Shown: piece by piece, positions 36,604 through 44,385 of the stretch
Numbering within the stretch: the stretch's first letter is position 1
Layout of the letters: every line of letters starts with the position of its first letter
Source of the DNA: CAZOHN01 sp964579325
GTDB lineage: Bacteria > Pseudomonadota > Alphaproteobacteria > Rhodobacterales > Rhodobacteraceae
Direction: 5' to 3'
NCBI GenBank assembly: GCA_964579325.1
Contig: CAZOHN010000003.1
Span: forward strand, 1-51,688
Length of the DNA: 51,688 nucleotides
Program-made: the position numbers and the translations under genes
Notes under the pieces: model-generated
The model's database searches: none
The model's input: the letters and a program-made list of their open reading frames with translations, nothing else
Told to the model about the DNA's origin: nothing

Positions 36604-37437
36604 ATGCGCATGCCGCTCTTCCTGTCTGCCGTCGTGTTCGCCTTTCCCGCTGCGGGGCAGGATTTCAGCGATGCGGAACTTCTCGAGATGTTCAATCGCC
36701 AGCGCGACGCTTTCCGGGCCGCTCAGACCGGTGACATGGGGGCGACGCGAGGGCTCAAGCTCATCACGGTCGAAGACCTGCAGACCCAGCCCGAACTCGC
36801 ACAGGTGCCGCAGGGAGAAGGCAGTGAGGTCATTGCCACTGCGCCGTCGGTCCAGGCCGATGTCGCTCTTCCCGTGCTTCCGGGTGCAGGCGATGCGGGT
36901 GCGGGCGGGCTGAACGTTGCACCCGATGCCGGAGTGTCGTCCGTCGCCACCGTCACCCCCCTCGCGCAGCCCACCGACACGGGCGGCGTCGGCGTGACCG
37001 TCGCCGGCTCGACGGTCCCCACGACCCCATCGACGCCGACCCAGCCCACGGTGGCGGCGGAAACGCCGGTCGTGCCCGTGGTCTACGGCGACCTGCCGGA
37101 GGAACTGACCGTCGAGGTACAGGTGACTTTCGGCTTCGACTCCGCCACCCTTGAGGCCGATCAACTCCCCAAGCTGGCGCGTCTGTGCAACGTGATGAAG
37201 GCAAGCGACATCGGCCTATTCCGCATCATCGGGCATACCGACTCGTCAGGCGGCGACGCCTACAACGAGCGGCTGTCGCTGATGCGCGCGCAGGAAGTGC
37301 GGCGCTACTTCATCAACGAATGCGGAATGCGCCCGGAAGGTCTCGAAGCGATCGGTTTGGGAAAGCGGTTCCCCAGTCTGCCCGACGATCCGCGCGCGCC
37401 GCAGAACCGGCGGGTGGAATTCCAGGCGCTGAGCTAG
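36604..37437 (+). CDS. Secreted OmpA-domain protein
   Basis: 277 aa from ATG 36604. A signal peptide (MPLFLSAVVFAFPAAG) is followed by a helical segment and a long Val/Thr/Pro/Ala-rich linker (about 80-160). The C-terminal OmpA-like domain has VTFGFDSATLEADQL, RIIGHTDSSGGDAYNERLSLMRAQEVRRYF and PQNRRVEFQ, the peptidoglycan-binding core. It probably sits in the periplasm bound to the wall. T6SS loci often carry such extra OmpA-domain anchors; here TssL already has its own. It ends 9 bases from the converging caspase-like gene. Confidence 0.85.
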   Translation: MRMPLFLSAVVFAFPAAGQDFSDAELLEMFNRQRDAFRAAQTGDMGATRGLKLITVEDLQTQPELAQVPQGEGSEVIATAPSVQADVALPVLPGAGDAGAGGLNVAPDAGVSSVATVTPLAQPTDTGGVGVTVAGSTVPTTPSTPTQPTVAAETPVVPVVYGDLPEELTVEVQVTFGFDSATLEADQLPKLARLCNVMKASDIGLFRIIGHTDSSGGDAYNERLSLMRAQEVRRYFINECGMRPEGLEAIGLGKRFPSLPDDPRAPQNRRVEFQALS

Positions 37438-37446
37438 GCGCGACCC

Positions 37447-39492
37447 CTAGCCACCGTTCGTCCTGAGCCACTGGTCGGCCCGCGCCTCGGCTGCGGCCAG
37501 TCGGTCAGCGGACAGCGCAAGTTGTTCGAGCCGCCTGATTGCCTCGGGCTTTTCGTCGTTCTTCCGCTCGTCCCCGGTCCGGACGGCGATGGCAAGCTGG
37601 TAGGCGGCCTCGTCGATGTCCTTCTCGACGCCGCGCCCGTCGGCATACATCGCCGCAAGAGCGATTCGAGCCGGCACGAAGCCCTGGTCCATCGAGCGCA
37701 GGAACAGTTCCACAGCCAGTGCTTCGTCGCGCTCGACCACCTCGCCGTCGCGGTAGAGGCGGCCGAGGTTGAAGGGCGCGTAGGGGTTGCCGGCCTCGGA
37801 GGCGAGCGACAGCCAGCGGATGCCCTCGGCAACGTCCGGCGTGCCCGTCGCCTCGCCGCGCAGGTAGAGCTGGCCGAGGTTGTTCATGGCGTTGGAGTTC
37901 TCGAGTTCGGCCGCCACCTTGTAGAGGCGGATTGCCTCGTCGATGTCCTTCGGCAGTCCCTTGCCGTCCTCGCCCGGCCCGCGCCGGTATAGGTTGCCGA
38001 GCGTGTCGAGCGCGTTGGGCCAGCCGTTCTGCGCGGCAAGGCGATACCACCGCGCCGCCTCGTCGAGATCCGCTTCGACGCCCCATCCGCGCTCGAAGAA
38101 CACACCTATGTTGGTGCGCCCGCGCAGGTTGCCGAGGTCTGCCGCGCGGCGGTAGAGGTCAAGGGCTTCGGCGTAGTCCCGGTCGCGCCCGCGCGCCGCA
38201 GAGTAGAGAAAGCCGAGGTTCACGAGCGAGGCGCTGTAGTCCATCGAACCGGCGAGCCGATAGAACCCGTCTGCCTCACCATACCGGCCAAGGATGTCGA
38301 GAAGCCGTCCCATCTGGTGCAGGAGCCGCGGGTTGGTCGGGTCGGCGGCGAGGGCGGCCGAGCACTCCCGGATCGCAAGCCGCGTGTTTGTCAGCCCCCA
38401 TTTCACCCCGTCCGCGATCCGGCGAGGGTCGTCCGGGTCGCTCGCCAGCACGTCGCAGGTTGTGAGGGCGCTGGCCAGGCTCCCCGCAGGGGCCAACTCG
38501 CTGCCGGGGACGAACTGAACCAGATCGAGACCACGGACCTGCATGCCCCTCGCCGCGAGACCCTCGGCCAGCGACCGGGCCGTCGTTGCATGTTCGGAAG
38601 ACGCATAATGATCGAGAAAGGCGCGAAAATCGCCCGGATCGCGGCTGTCTTCGATCGCCGTCCACCAGATCCGCTCCACCGCCGGCCGGACCGTGTCGAT
38701 CGTAAGGTCGCCAAGATCGATCTGCACGGTCGGAGTCGCCTTCCGGTCGCGAAAGAAGAACTCGCGTTCCACCGAAGCCGAGATGAACGGCCGTTGCCGC
38801 CCGTCGGTCCATATCCTGACCGAGCGGCGCACCGACCGGAACACTTCCAGTATGTCCCGCCCGCCCTTGTCGATCTCGCTGACCAGCGCCCCGGTATACG
38901 GGCTGTTCAGGCCGCCGCCGTCGAAGGCCACCTCGCCGGCCTGCGTCGCGAAGCCGATCAGGGTCTCGCCGGCCGTGCTTTCCATGAATGCAAGTCCGCG
39001 GCCCCGTTCGTTGCCGACCGGGGCGAAGGGATTGTCGCGGCAGGCGTCGAGGACGAAGATGCCAAAGCTGATTCCGGCGGCGTGGAAGCGGTCGACGATG
39101 ACATCTGCAGCGATGCTTGCCTGCTGAACCGCCTCCACCGATCCCGGCGCGATGTCGACCGGCAGGAGGTAGTTCCGGCCGTCCGCCTGGATCGCATGTC
39201 CGGCATAATAGAACAGTGCAACCGCGCCCTCCGGCAGGTCCGACAGGAATGCGTCGACCGCCGCCTCGAAGCCGACGCTGTCGAGGTTCTCGATCAGGGT
39301 CGTCTCGAACCCCGATTCCAGCAGGACCGAGGCCATCGAGCGGGCATCGTTGATCGGGTTCTTCAGGGCGCCGAGCGCGTAGGCCGCGTTTCCGACCACC
39401 AGCGCATGACGGGGTTCGTCCTGCGCCGCTGCCTGGGTGTTGCCTGCAAGCGCGACAAGCAGAACGAGCATCGCAAGTCTGATGTATTTCAT
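37447..39492 (-). CDS. Secreted caspase-like (C14) protein with Sel1-like repeats
   Basis: 681 aa from ATG 39492 (a longer frame exists, but the signal peptide MKYIRLAMLVLLVALAGNTQ starts here). The caspase-like domain (about 27-260) has HALVVGNAAY, FYYAGHAIQ (catalytic H99) and VLDACRDNPF (C151), so the dyad is intact. From about 400 to 650 lie Sel1/TPR-like repeats of about 36 residues, with units such as AARWYRLAAQNGWPNALDTLGNLYRRG and AIRLYKVAAELENSNAMNNLGQLY. It is exported to the periplasm or cell surface. Similar proteins are common in alphaproteobacteria with unknown targets. The link to the T6SS is only by position. Confidence 0.9.
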   Translation of the reverse strand: MKYIRLAMLVLLVALAGNTQAAAQDEPRHALVVGNAAYALGALKNPINDARSMASVLLESGFETTLIENLDSVGFEAAVDAFLSDLPEGAVALFYYAGHAIQADGRNYLLPVDIAPGSVEAVQQASIAADVIVDRFHAAGISFGIFVLDACRDNPFAPVGNERGRGLAFMESTAGETLIGFATQAGEVAFDGGGLNSPYTGALVSEIDKGGRDILEVFRSVRRSVRIWTDGRQRPFISASVEREFFFRDRKATPTVQIDLGDLTIDTVRPAVERIWWTAIEDSRDPGDFRAFLDHYASSEHATTARSLAEGLAARGMQVRGLDLVQFVPGSELAPAGSLASALTTCDVLASDPDDPRRIADGVKWGLTNTRLAIRECSAALAADPTNPRLLHQMGRLLDILGRYGEADGFYRLAGSMDYSASLVNLGFLYSAARGRDRDYAEALDLYRRAADLGNLRGRTNIGVFFERGWGVEADLDEAARWYRLAAQNGWPNALDTLGNLYRRGPGEDGKGLPKDIDEAIRLYKVAAELENSNAMNNLGQLYLRGEATGTPDVAEGIRWLSLASEAGNPYAPFNLGRLYRDGEVVERDEALAVELFLRSMDQGFVPARIALAAMYADGRGVEKDIDEAAYQLAIAVRTGDERKNDEKPEAIRRLEQLALSADRLAAAEARADQWLRTNGG

Positions 39493-39598
39493 CCGCGTCA
39501 CCTTTCCCGGGCGGGGCCCAGGGCGGGCCAGCATGGGCCGGCTCCCGTCCGTCGCCACAAGAGTATGCACCCCGTCCGGGGCCCGGGCAACCGCCGGG

Positions 39599-41800
39599 CT
39601 AGACCAGTGATTGCCGCAATCGCAGGAAGCGCCCGAGATTGGAGATCAACGCAGCGGCCTGCTCTGCGCCATCCTGTTGCGCGATGCGGCCCATCCGCCG
39701 TGTCATTTCAGCGCGAACACCGGCGTCGCACATCCGGTCGAGGACCTGGGGCACCCTGATCCCGTCCCGTGCCCGGAGTAGCTCCCCTGCGCCAACGCTC
39801 AGGGCATGGCGGGCTCGCAGCAGCTGAAGATCCATTTCGCCGGCCTCGTTCGGTACAAAGACCGTCGGTACTCGGTGCATAAGGGCCTCGTGGAAACTGT
39901 TGTAGCCTGCGCCTGCCACCATGAAGTCGAAGGCCGCGCTGTGGCGGGCTGCCGGATAGAGCCTGACCTGGCGTTGCGGGGCGTGGCGGTCGAGCGCGAC
40001 GAGGGGCGGGACGATCTCGACTGTCACCACGCCGGGGCGTCGCGCCAGATCGTCGAGGATAGCCTGGCGGATCGCGCCGAAGGCGAAGTTCGTCCCGGCG
40101 CCGAGCATCAGGCCAACTGCGAGATCGTCCGCCGAAAGGCCGAGCTCGGCCCGGGCCTCGGCGCGCCCCAGACGCTCATCCTGCGCGATCTGGACAATGG
40201 GGGGCACGACGATCGAGGCCGAGCGGACATCTCGGCCCATGGTGTCAAGCCGCGCCGAGTACTCCTGCGGCTCGATGATCAGATCGAATTCCCGGGCCCG
40301 CTTTGCAATGATCGGGTCCACGGCCCGCCAGAGCGCCCGCCGCACCCAGGTGCGACGGATGTGGCGGCGGGCGTCGAGGGCCGCGATCAGCCCGGCGTAG
40401 GGGATGTTTCCGTCGAACACCACGACATCCGGCTGGACGAGGTCGAGAAAGTCTCCGGCCTCTTCTTCCAGCGCGACGTTCCACGCCTCCTGGGATGCGC
40501 CCGTTGCCCGGTGGAACGGCACGAACTGCGTGAGATAGCCGGCCTGCCGGGCGATCTCGTAGCCCTGGCTCATGGTGAAGAAGGCGGTCTGCGTCCCCTC
40601 CGGCATGCGCCTCGCAATCGCGAGGAGACGGGTAAGGTGGCCGAGGCCCACACCGTTCGAGGTGGCCATGACGATGCGCAGACCCCGGGGCCGGTCTGGT
40701 CGGTCTGGCGGGTCTGGCCGGGTGGCGGGCCGGGTGGCGGGCCGGTCCCATCCGGGGGCAACGCGGTCAAGACGCGGCACGAAACGATCGACCGAGAAGC
40801 GGTTCTCGGCGTGCCGCCGTGCAGCCCGGACGTGGGCGCGGCTTCTTTCGGGGTCCGCCACCAGCCGCTCGACCGCCGCCAGCATGTCACCGGGCGCAGC
40901 GTAGATCGCCGCCGGACCGAATGTCGCGCGGAACCTCGGTGGCAGGATCACGGGAACCCCGGTCGCAACCGCTTCGAGGATGCCATAGCCGAACGCTTCC
41001 ACCCAGTCGGATGCGTGGAGGTAGACGTAGGAATCCAGCCCAGCGAGGAATGCGCGCACCGGCTCGGCATCGAACGGCAGGAGCTGCCAGTTCGTCGGCA
41101 CGCGACCATAGTCCCGCGGGAGGTCGTCGGCCGCCCCCAACATCCGCACGGTGATATCGGGCCGCTCGGGGTAGGCGAGCAGGGCCTCGGCGAGCGTGTC
41201 GGGGAACTTGCTGCGTTGCGGCCGCGAATGCCGCCCGATGACATGGGTCTCGTTTCCGGGGTCGACGGTCCGCGCCGGCCAGGCTGCAAAGTCGAGGAGA
41301 TTGGACCAGTCATCGTCGAGAAGGTGGGCACCGTCGATCGCCACACCGCCAAGTTGCGCCCTGACCGCCGGGCCGACCGGAGCGAGGGTCACCGCGCAGT
41401 CGAATACCTCCACGAGATTGCGCACGATCGCGGCAAGGTCGAACGAGGGCCTTCCCCGTGCATCGAATGGAGGATGATGCAGGACGAGGACCAGCGTCTC
41501 GGTGGTCAGTCCGAGCGGCCGTGCGGGCAAGTGGGTGAACACCACCGGATGGTGCAGGATCGCTAGGCGCGCCCGGACCCGGGAGGCCGGGTCAACGAAC
41601 CGAAGGGTGCCGTCCGCGAGCGGTGGCACGAGATCGGTGTGGATTGCGGCTCCGCGATTCAATTCCGGTCCAAGGACCGGGCAGAACCCGGCAGAAAGGC
41701 CGGCGTTGAACAGCGCTCGAGCCTCGGCTGCAAGCGCGCGCGTGGTCCCGCCAGGGTAGCGGGGGTCGGCCAGAAACACTATTCCAAGGCGTTCTGCCAT
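39599..41800 (-). CDS. Two-domain tandem glycosyltransferase
   Basis: 733 aa with two GT-B-like halves. The N-terminal half (about 1-345) resembles GT4 enzymes: LADPRYPGGTTRALAAEARAL at the start, and the donor-binding ASDWVEAFGYGILEAVATGVPVILP. A Pro/Arg/Asp linker (about 352-373) leads to the second half, which resembles MurG/GT28-type enzymes: NGVGLGHLTRLLAIARRMP, FDFMVAGAGYNSFHEALMHRVPTVFVP. Substrates are unknown; a surface glycan or a protein modification are options. It is divergent from the effector operon and 106 bases from the caspase-like gene's start. Its frame is fully open, so the fusion looks real. Confidence 0.85.
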   Translation of the reverse strand: MAERLGIVFLADPRYPGGTTRALAAEARALFNAGLSAGFCPVLGPELNRGAAIHTDLVPPLADGTLRFVDPASRVRARLAILHHPVVFTHLPARPLGLTTETLVLVLHHPPFDARGRPSFDLAAIVRNLVEVFDCAVTLAPVGPAVRAQLGGVAIDGAHLLDDDWSNLLDFAAWPARTVDPGNETHVIGRHSRPQRSKFPDTLAEALLAYPERPDITVRMLGAADDLPRDYGRVPTNWQLLPFDAEPVRAFLAGLDSYVYLHASDWVEAFGYGILEAVATGVPVILPPRFRATFGPAAIYAAPGDMLAAVERLVADPERSRAHVRAARRHAENRFSVDRFVPRLDRVAPGWDRPATRPATRPDPPDRPDRPRGLRIVMATSNGVGLGHLTRLLAIARRMPEGTQTAFFTMSQGYEIARQAGYLTQFVPFHRATGASQEAWNVALEEEAGDFLDLVQPDVVVFDGNIPYAGLIAALDARRHIRRTWVRRALWRAVDPIIAKRAREFDLIIEPQEYSARLDTMGRDVRSASIVVPPIVQIAQDERLGRAEARAELGLSADDLAVGLMLGAGTNFAFGAIRQAILDDLARRPGVVTVEIVPPLVALDRHAPQRQVRLYPAARHSAAFDFMVAGAGYNSFHEALMHRVPTVFVPNEAGEMDLQLLRARHALSVGAGELLRARDGIRVPQVLDRMCDAGVRAEMTRRMGRIAQQDGAEQAAALISNLGRFLRLRQSLV
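40683..40750. repeat. Tandem repeats coding the glycosyltransferase linker
   Basis: Two adjacent small arrays: about three copies of a GGTCTGG-type unit (40692-40718), then a 12-base unit (CGGGTGGCGGGC) repeated twice. They encode the alternating Arg-Pro-Ala-Thr and Asp-Arg-Pro linker between the two glycosyltransferase halves on the minus strand. The linker length is likely to vary between strains. Confidence 0.65.
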
Positions 41801-41873
41801 CTGATACCGTTAATCTGCGCCACAGTGGCAACTTGCTGTCTGAAAAGCCCATTCTGTCAAGGAGTCGCGGATC

Positions 41874-42320
41874 GTGCGCTGGCCCTTCGCCCTGAGTGGC
41901 GCTGAATGCCCGGGCCTCGACGAAGCCCGGAGCGGGCTTGTTCAGGTGCGCGCCGGCGACACGAGGCCTAGGGTCTTGATCGGGTTGCTGGGGGCGGACC
42001 AGGAGGATTCCGGGCGCGCCTTGCGGCTCATCGCGCGCTACCGCCGGGTCCGTACCGTCATTGTCGTGACGGGTGGGGAGATCGGGCAATTCGGCCGGGC
42101 CGGCGCGGTCGTCGAACACCTGCCGGCGACGGAAGACGTGCTGGCGCATCGTGTGCCTGGTGATTGGGCGGCATACCTCCGCCAGCGCTGGGGCCGGATC
42201 CTGGCCAAATGGCAGCCGGTCTCGGTGCTGCATGAAGGTCGCAATTTCGAGGACTACATTTCGGCCTGCGCACTCGCGCCGACCGTTCCCGCGGCAGAAA
42301 CAAGGGGCATGACATGGTGA
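41874..42320 (+). CDS. Unknown protein, first gene of effector operon
   Basis: 148 aa. It starts at GTG 41874, with AAGGAG about 9 bases before it. No domain is recognised. It has a short hydrophobic strand pattern (PRVLIGLLGADQED, then VRTVIVVTGGEIGQFG) that could be a Rossmann-like half, and a tryptophan/arginine-rich part (DWAAYLRQRWGRILAKWQPV). No signal peptide or membrane helix is seen, so it is probably cytoplasmic. It is divergent from the glycosyltransferase and overlaps the next small lipoprotein gene by 7 bases. Confidence 0.6.
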   Translation: MRWPFALSGAECPGLDEARSGLVQVRAGDTRPRVLIGLLGADQEDSGRALRLIARYRRVRTVIVVTGGEIGQFGRAGAVVEHLPATEDVLAHRVPGDWAAYLRQRWGRILAKWQPVSVLHEGRNFEDYISACALAPTVPAAETRGMTW

Positions 42321-42484
42321 AGCGGCTGAAGCACGCGCGGTCGGGGGCAGTGCTGGCGATCCTGTCGCTGTTGTCGGCATGCGGGTTCAGTTTCGGACCC
42401 TCGCTGCAGACCGGAACCGGGACGAAGCCCGCCACGGCTCCGGCCGCAACCCCCACCACCACAGCTTCCACGTCCCCCTACTGA
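42314..42484 (+). CDS. Small lipoprotein (56 aa)
   Basis: A short gene, ATG 42314 to TGA 42484, whose start overlaps the preceding stop. The N-terminus is basic (MVKRLKHARSG), then hydrophobic (AVLAILSLLS), with the lipobox LSAC, giving lipid attachment at Cys23. The mature 34 residues are Gly/Thr/Pro/Ala-rich with no fold expected. It sits between the unknown protein and the TagF-like protein in the effector operon. It could be an envelope spacer or an immunity/assembly lipoprotein; neither is supported beyond position. Confidence 0.7.
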   Translation: MVKRLKHARSGAVLAILSLLSACGFSFGPSLQTGTGTKPATAPAATPTTTASTSPY

Positions 42485-42493
42485 ACGGGCGAC

Positions 42494-43078
42494 GTGCTGC
42501 AGAGCCAAGGGTCGATGTCTGGCAGGCACCACGCGGCGGCGAAAGATGACGGATCCGGCTGGGTCGGCGTGCTTCCGACCACGGTGGGTCTCGTCGGGGC
42601 GGGGGTGCCGGATGGCGTGCTGCAGCGTTGGGACCGCTGGTTTGAGTTGGCGCGCGCAGGCGGTACGCCCCGCGCGACGATGCCGGCCAGACCGGCCTGG
42701 CGCCTCGCGGCGCGGGCGGGGGTCTTCGGCCCCGATCCCCTCGCCGCCGTCTGGCGGCTGTCGCGCGACCGGACCGGGCGCGTCTACCCCTTCGCGGTCA
42801 TGCGCAATGGCCCGCTGCCGGCGCCGGAGGATGCGTGGTTCGAGGCGGCGGACGCGCTGGTGATGGAGGCCACCGAAGGCTGGACCAGCGCCCGTGACGT
42901 GGAGCGCGCGGCCGCCCGTCTGCCCGCGTCGGCGAGCAGGTGGCCGGAGTTCGACGCCGCCGCGATCCTCTGGCGCGACGACTGGGAGGTGCACGAACTG
43001 GCCTTCGCGACCGCGCAGGACTTCGCCGCACACGGCCTGCCAACGTGGGAACCGCCCTTCGCCGAGGATGCCGCATGA
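42494..43078 (+). CDS. Second, divergent TagF-like protein
   Basis: 194 aa (GTG 42494; an in-frame ATG at 42515 is possible). It shows the TagF pattern in diverged form: GWVGVLPTTVGLVGAGVPDGVLQRWDRWFE parallels GFFGKLPCTGDFVWRGLPDS...RWDGW in the tagF product at 29383, and WRLSRDRTGRVYPFAVMRNG parallels the later FPLSVL block. Part of the typical second half is different. Its stop overlaps the DUF4150 gene start (ATGA), so it belongs to the effector operon rather than the core operon. It may tie regulation to one effector or act in loading (inference). Confidence 0.75.
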   Translation: MLQSQGSMSGRHHAAAKDDGSGWVGVLPTTVGLVGAGVPDGVLQRWDRWFELARAGGTPRATMPARPAWRLAARAGVFGPDPLAAVWRLSRDRTGRVYPFAVMRNGPLPAPEDAWFEAADALVMEATEGWTSARDVERAAARLPASASRWPEFDAAAILWRDDWEVHELAFATAQDFAAHGLPTWEPPFAEDAA

Positions 43079-43944
43079 GCTGCACCGTTTTCGCCGAGAA
43101 CATGGGGCTTTTCCACAAGGGCTCTGGCGGCAAGGGCATCGCCCCCGGCGACGTCTGCATGACCCCGCCCCCGCCGCCCGCCGGCCCGGTGCCGGTGCCC
43201 TATGTGAACATGTTGCAGGCCTCGAACCTCACCAAGGGCTCGAAGTCGGTGAAGATCCAGGGCGAGCCGACGGCGCTGGAGGGCGACAGCCAGGTTTCGA
43301 CGAGCAACGGCAACGAACCCGGCAGCCAGCCGCCAAAGGGTGTGGTTACGGCGACGAACACGGGCAAGGGGTCGTTCAAGCTCTGGTCGTTCACGGTCAA
43401 GGCCGAGGGCAAGGGCCTCTGCCGCCACGGCGACATGATGGGCCAGAACCACATGTCCGACCCGCCGAATTGTGTCGATGCGGCGGCGCTGACGAGCTTC
43501 GAGGTCTCGCTGGGCGACAACCTCAACAAGGTCTGTCCGCCCTACGATGGCGAAAAGCACAGGCCCGCCATCACCAAGGATCAGGATGATGCGGTCCATG
43601 GCAAGCCGTGCTGGGAATGCCAGCGCCAGATTGACGAGGGCGAGACCCCGGTGACCACCGACGCGAAGTGGCTGAAGGACGAGGCGGAGTACAAGAGCCG
43701 TAGCGGAGGGAAGTACGCATCGCGTGACCGCGAGGCGATGACACCCGACCATCAGCCGCCGCTGAATGTCGCATGGGCCAAGGGCGGCTGCAATATCGCG
43801 CCGAAGGCGCCGACCAATCCGACCGGCTTCCAGAAGCTTTTCAGAAAGCCCGAGATGGTCAAGCCGCACTGCCGCCGCCATTCGAACAGCCAGGGTTCCC
43901 AGGTCGCCGCATTCGCGCGACGGATCCTCAAGGCGCGCAGCTAG
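43075..43944 (+). CDS. DUF4150 PAAR-like protein with C-terminal putative toxin
   Basis: 289 aa from ATG 43075; the longer upstream frame is rejected because of the ATGA overlap. Residues about 1-135 are DUF4150, a PAAR-like tip domain: VFAENMGLFHKGSGGKGIAPGDVC, PYVNMLQASNLTKGSKSV, and CRHGDMMGQNHMSDPP. PAAR-like tips sit on VgrG and carry toxins. Residues 165-289 have CWEC (C179, C182), TPDHQPPL (D225, H226), GGCN (C239) and CRRHSNSQG (C266, H269). This Cys/His spacing suggests a zinc-bound HNH or treble-clef nuclease; that is inference and I cannot name a family. Two small related genes follow, as expected for immunity. Confidence 0.85.
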   Translation: MSCTVFAENMGLFHKGSGGKGIAPGDVCMTPPPPPAGPVPVPYVNMLQASNLTKGSKSVKIQGEPTALEGDSQVSTSNGNEPGSQPPKGVVTATNTGKGSFKLWSFTVKAEGKGLCRHGDMMGQNHMSDPPNCVDAAALTSFEVSLGDNLNKVCPPYDGEKHRPAITKDQDDAVHGKPCWECQRQIDEGETPVTTDAKWLKDEAEYKSRSGGKYASRDREAMTPDHQPPLNVAWAKGGCNIAPKAPTNPTGFQKLFRKPEMVKPHCRRHSNSQGSQVAAFARRILKARS

Positions 43945-43953
43945 GAGAGCGAA

Positions 43954-44385
43954 ATGGATGACCGATTCAGAGAGATTCAGGGTCGCTACCGCGCCGAGAT
44001 GCATGGGATCATGCCCGCCATCATGGAGTGGTGGTTCGACGGTCTCGACGCCTCGAAGCCCGATGCCGAGGGCGTTTCTGCCTTCGAGTCCAGATGGCCG
44101 GCAGGACCGGCGGCGCATCCGCGCGTTCTGGAGGTCTTCCGCCGCTATTTCCTGGAAACCGACGCCATGAACCTGGACAATGAGGAAAGTGGACGCACGT
44201 CCCGCGGCGATCCGCTTGCGGAGGAAAGCTGGGGGATCGACGGGGATTCCGGGACGCGGCCGTTCGTACGTCCGATCGACCTGCTGGTCCACGACCTCGA
44301 GTCGGTTGATCCCGACCTGTTCGAGGTCCTCGGTGCGCTGGTCTTCGTTCCGGTCGGTCTGGATCCCAACGGGGAGTTCGTCTGA
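43954..44385 (+). CDS. Putative immunity protein 1
   Basis: 143 aa, acidic, no signal peptide. AGGAG sits 6 bases before ATG 43954. No known domain is recognised. Its second half (HPRVLEVFRRYFLETDAMN, then PIDLLVHDLESVDPD, FVPVGLDPNGEFV) aligns with the same region of the next gene. Immediate position after a probable toxin, small size and low pI all fit a cytoplasmic immunity protein. Direct evidence is lacking. Confidence 0.7.
   Translation: MDDRFREIQGRYRAEMHGIMPAIMEWWFDGLDASKPDAEGVSAFESRWPAGPAAHPRVLEVFRRYFLETDAMNLDNEESGRTSRGDPLAEESWGIDGDSGTRPFVRPIDLLVHDLESVDPDLFEVLGALVFVPVGLDPNGEFV

Noticed and set aside
40683..40750. The repeat array as a CRISPR or attachment site
   Set aside because: Units are 7-12 bases with no spacers, and they code in frame for the linker of an intact protein.
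39806..41566. A 586-codon plus-strand frame opposite the glycosyltransferase
   Set aside because: The minus frame carries both glycosyltransferase signatures; the plus frame is a shadow.
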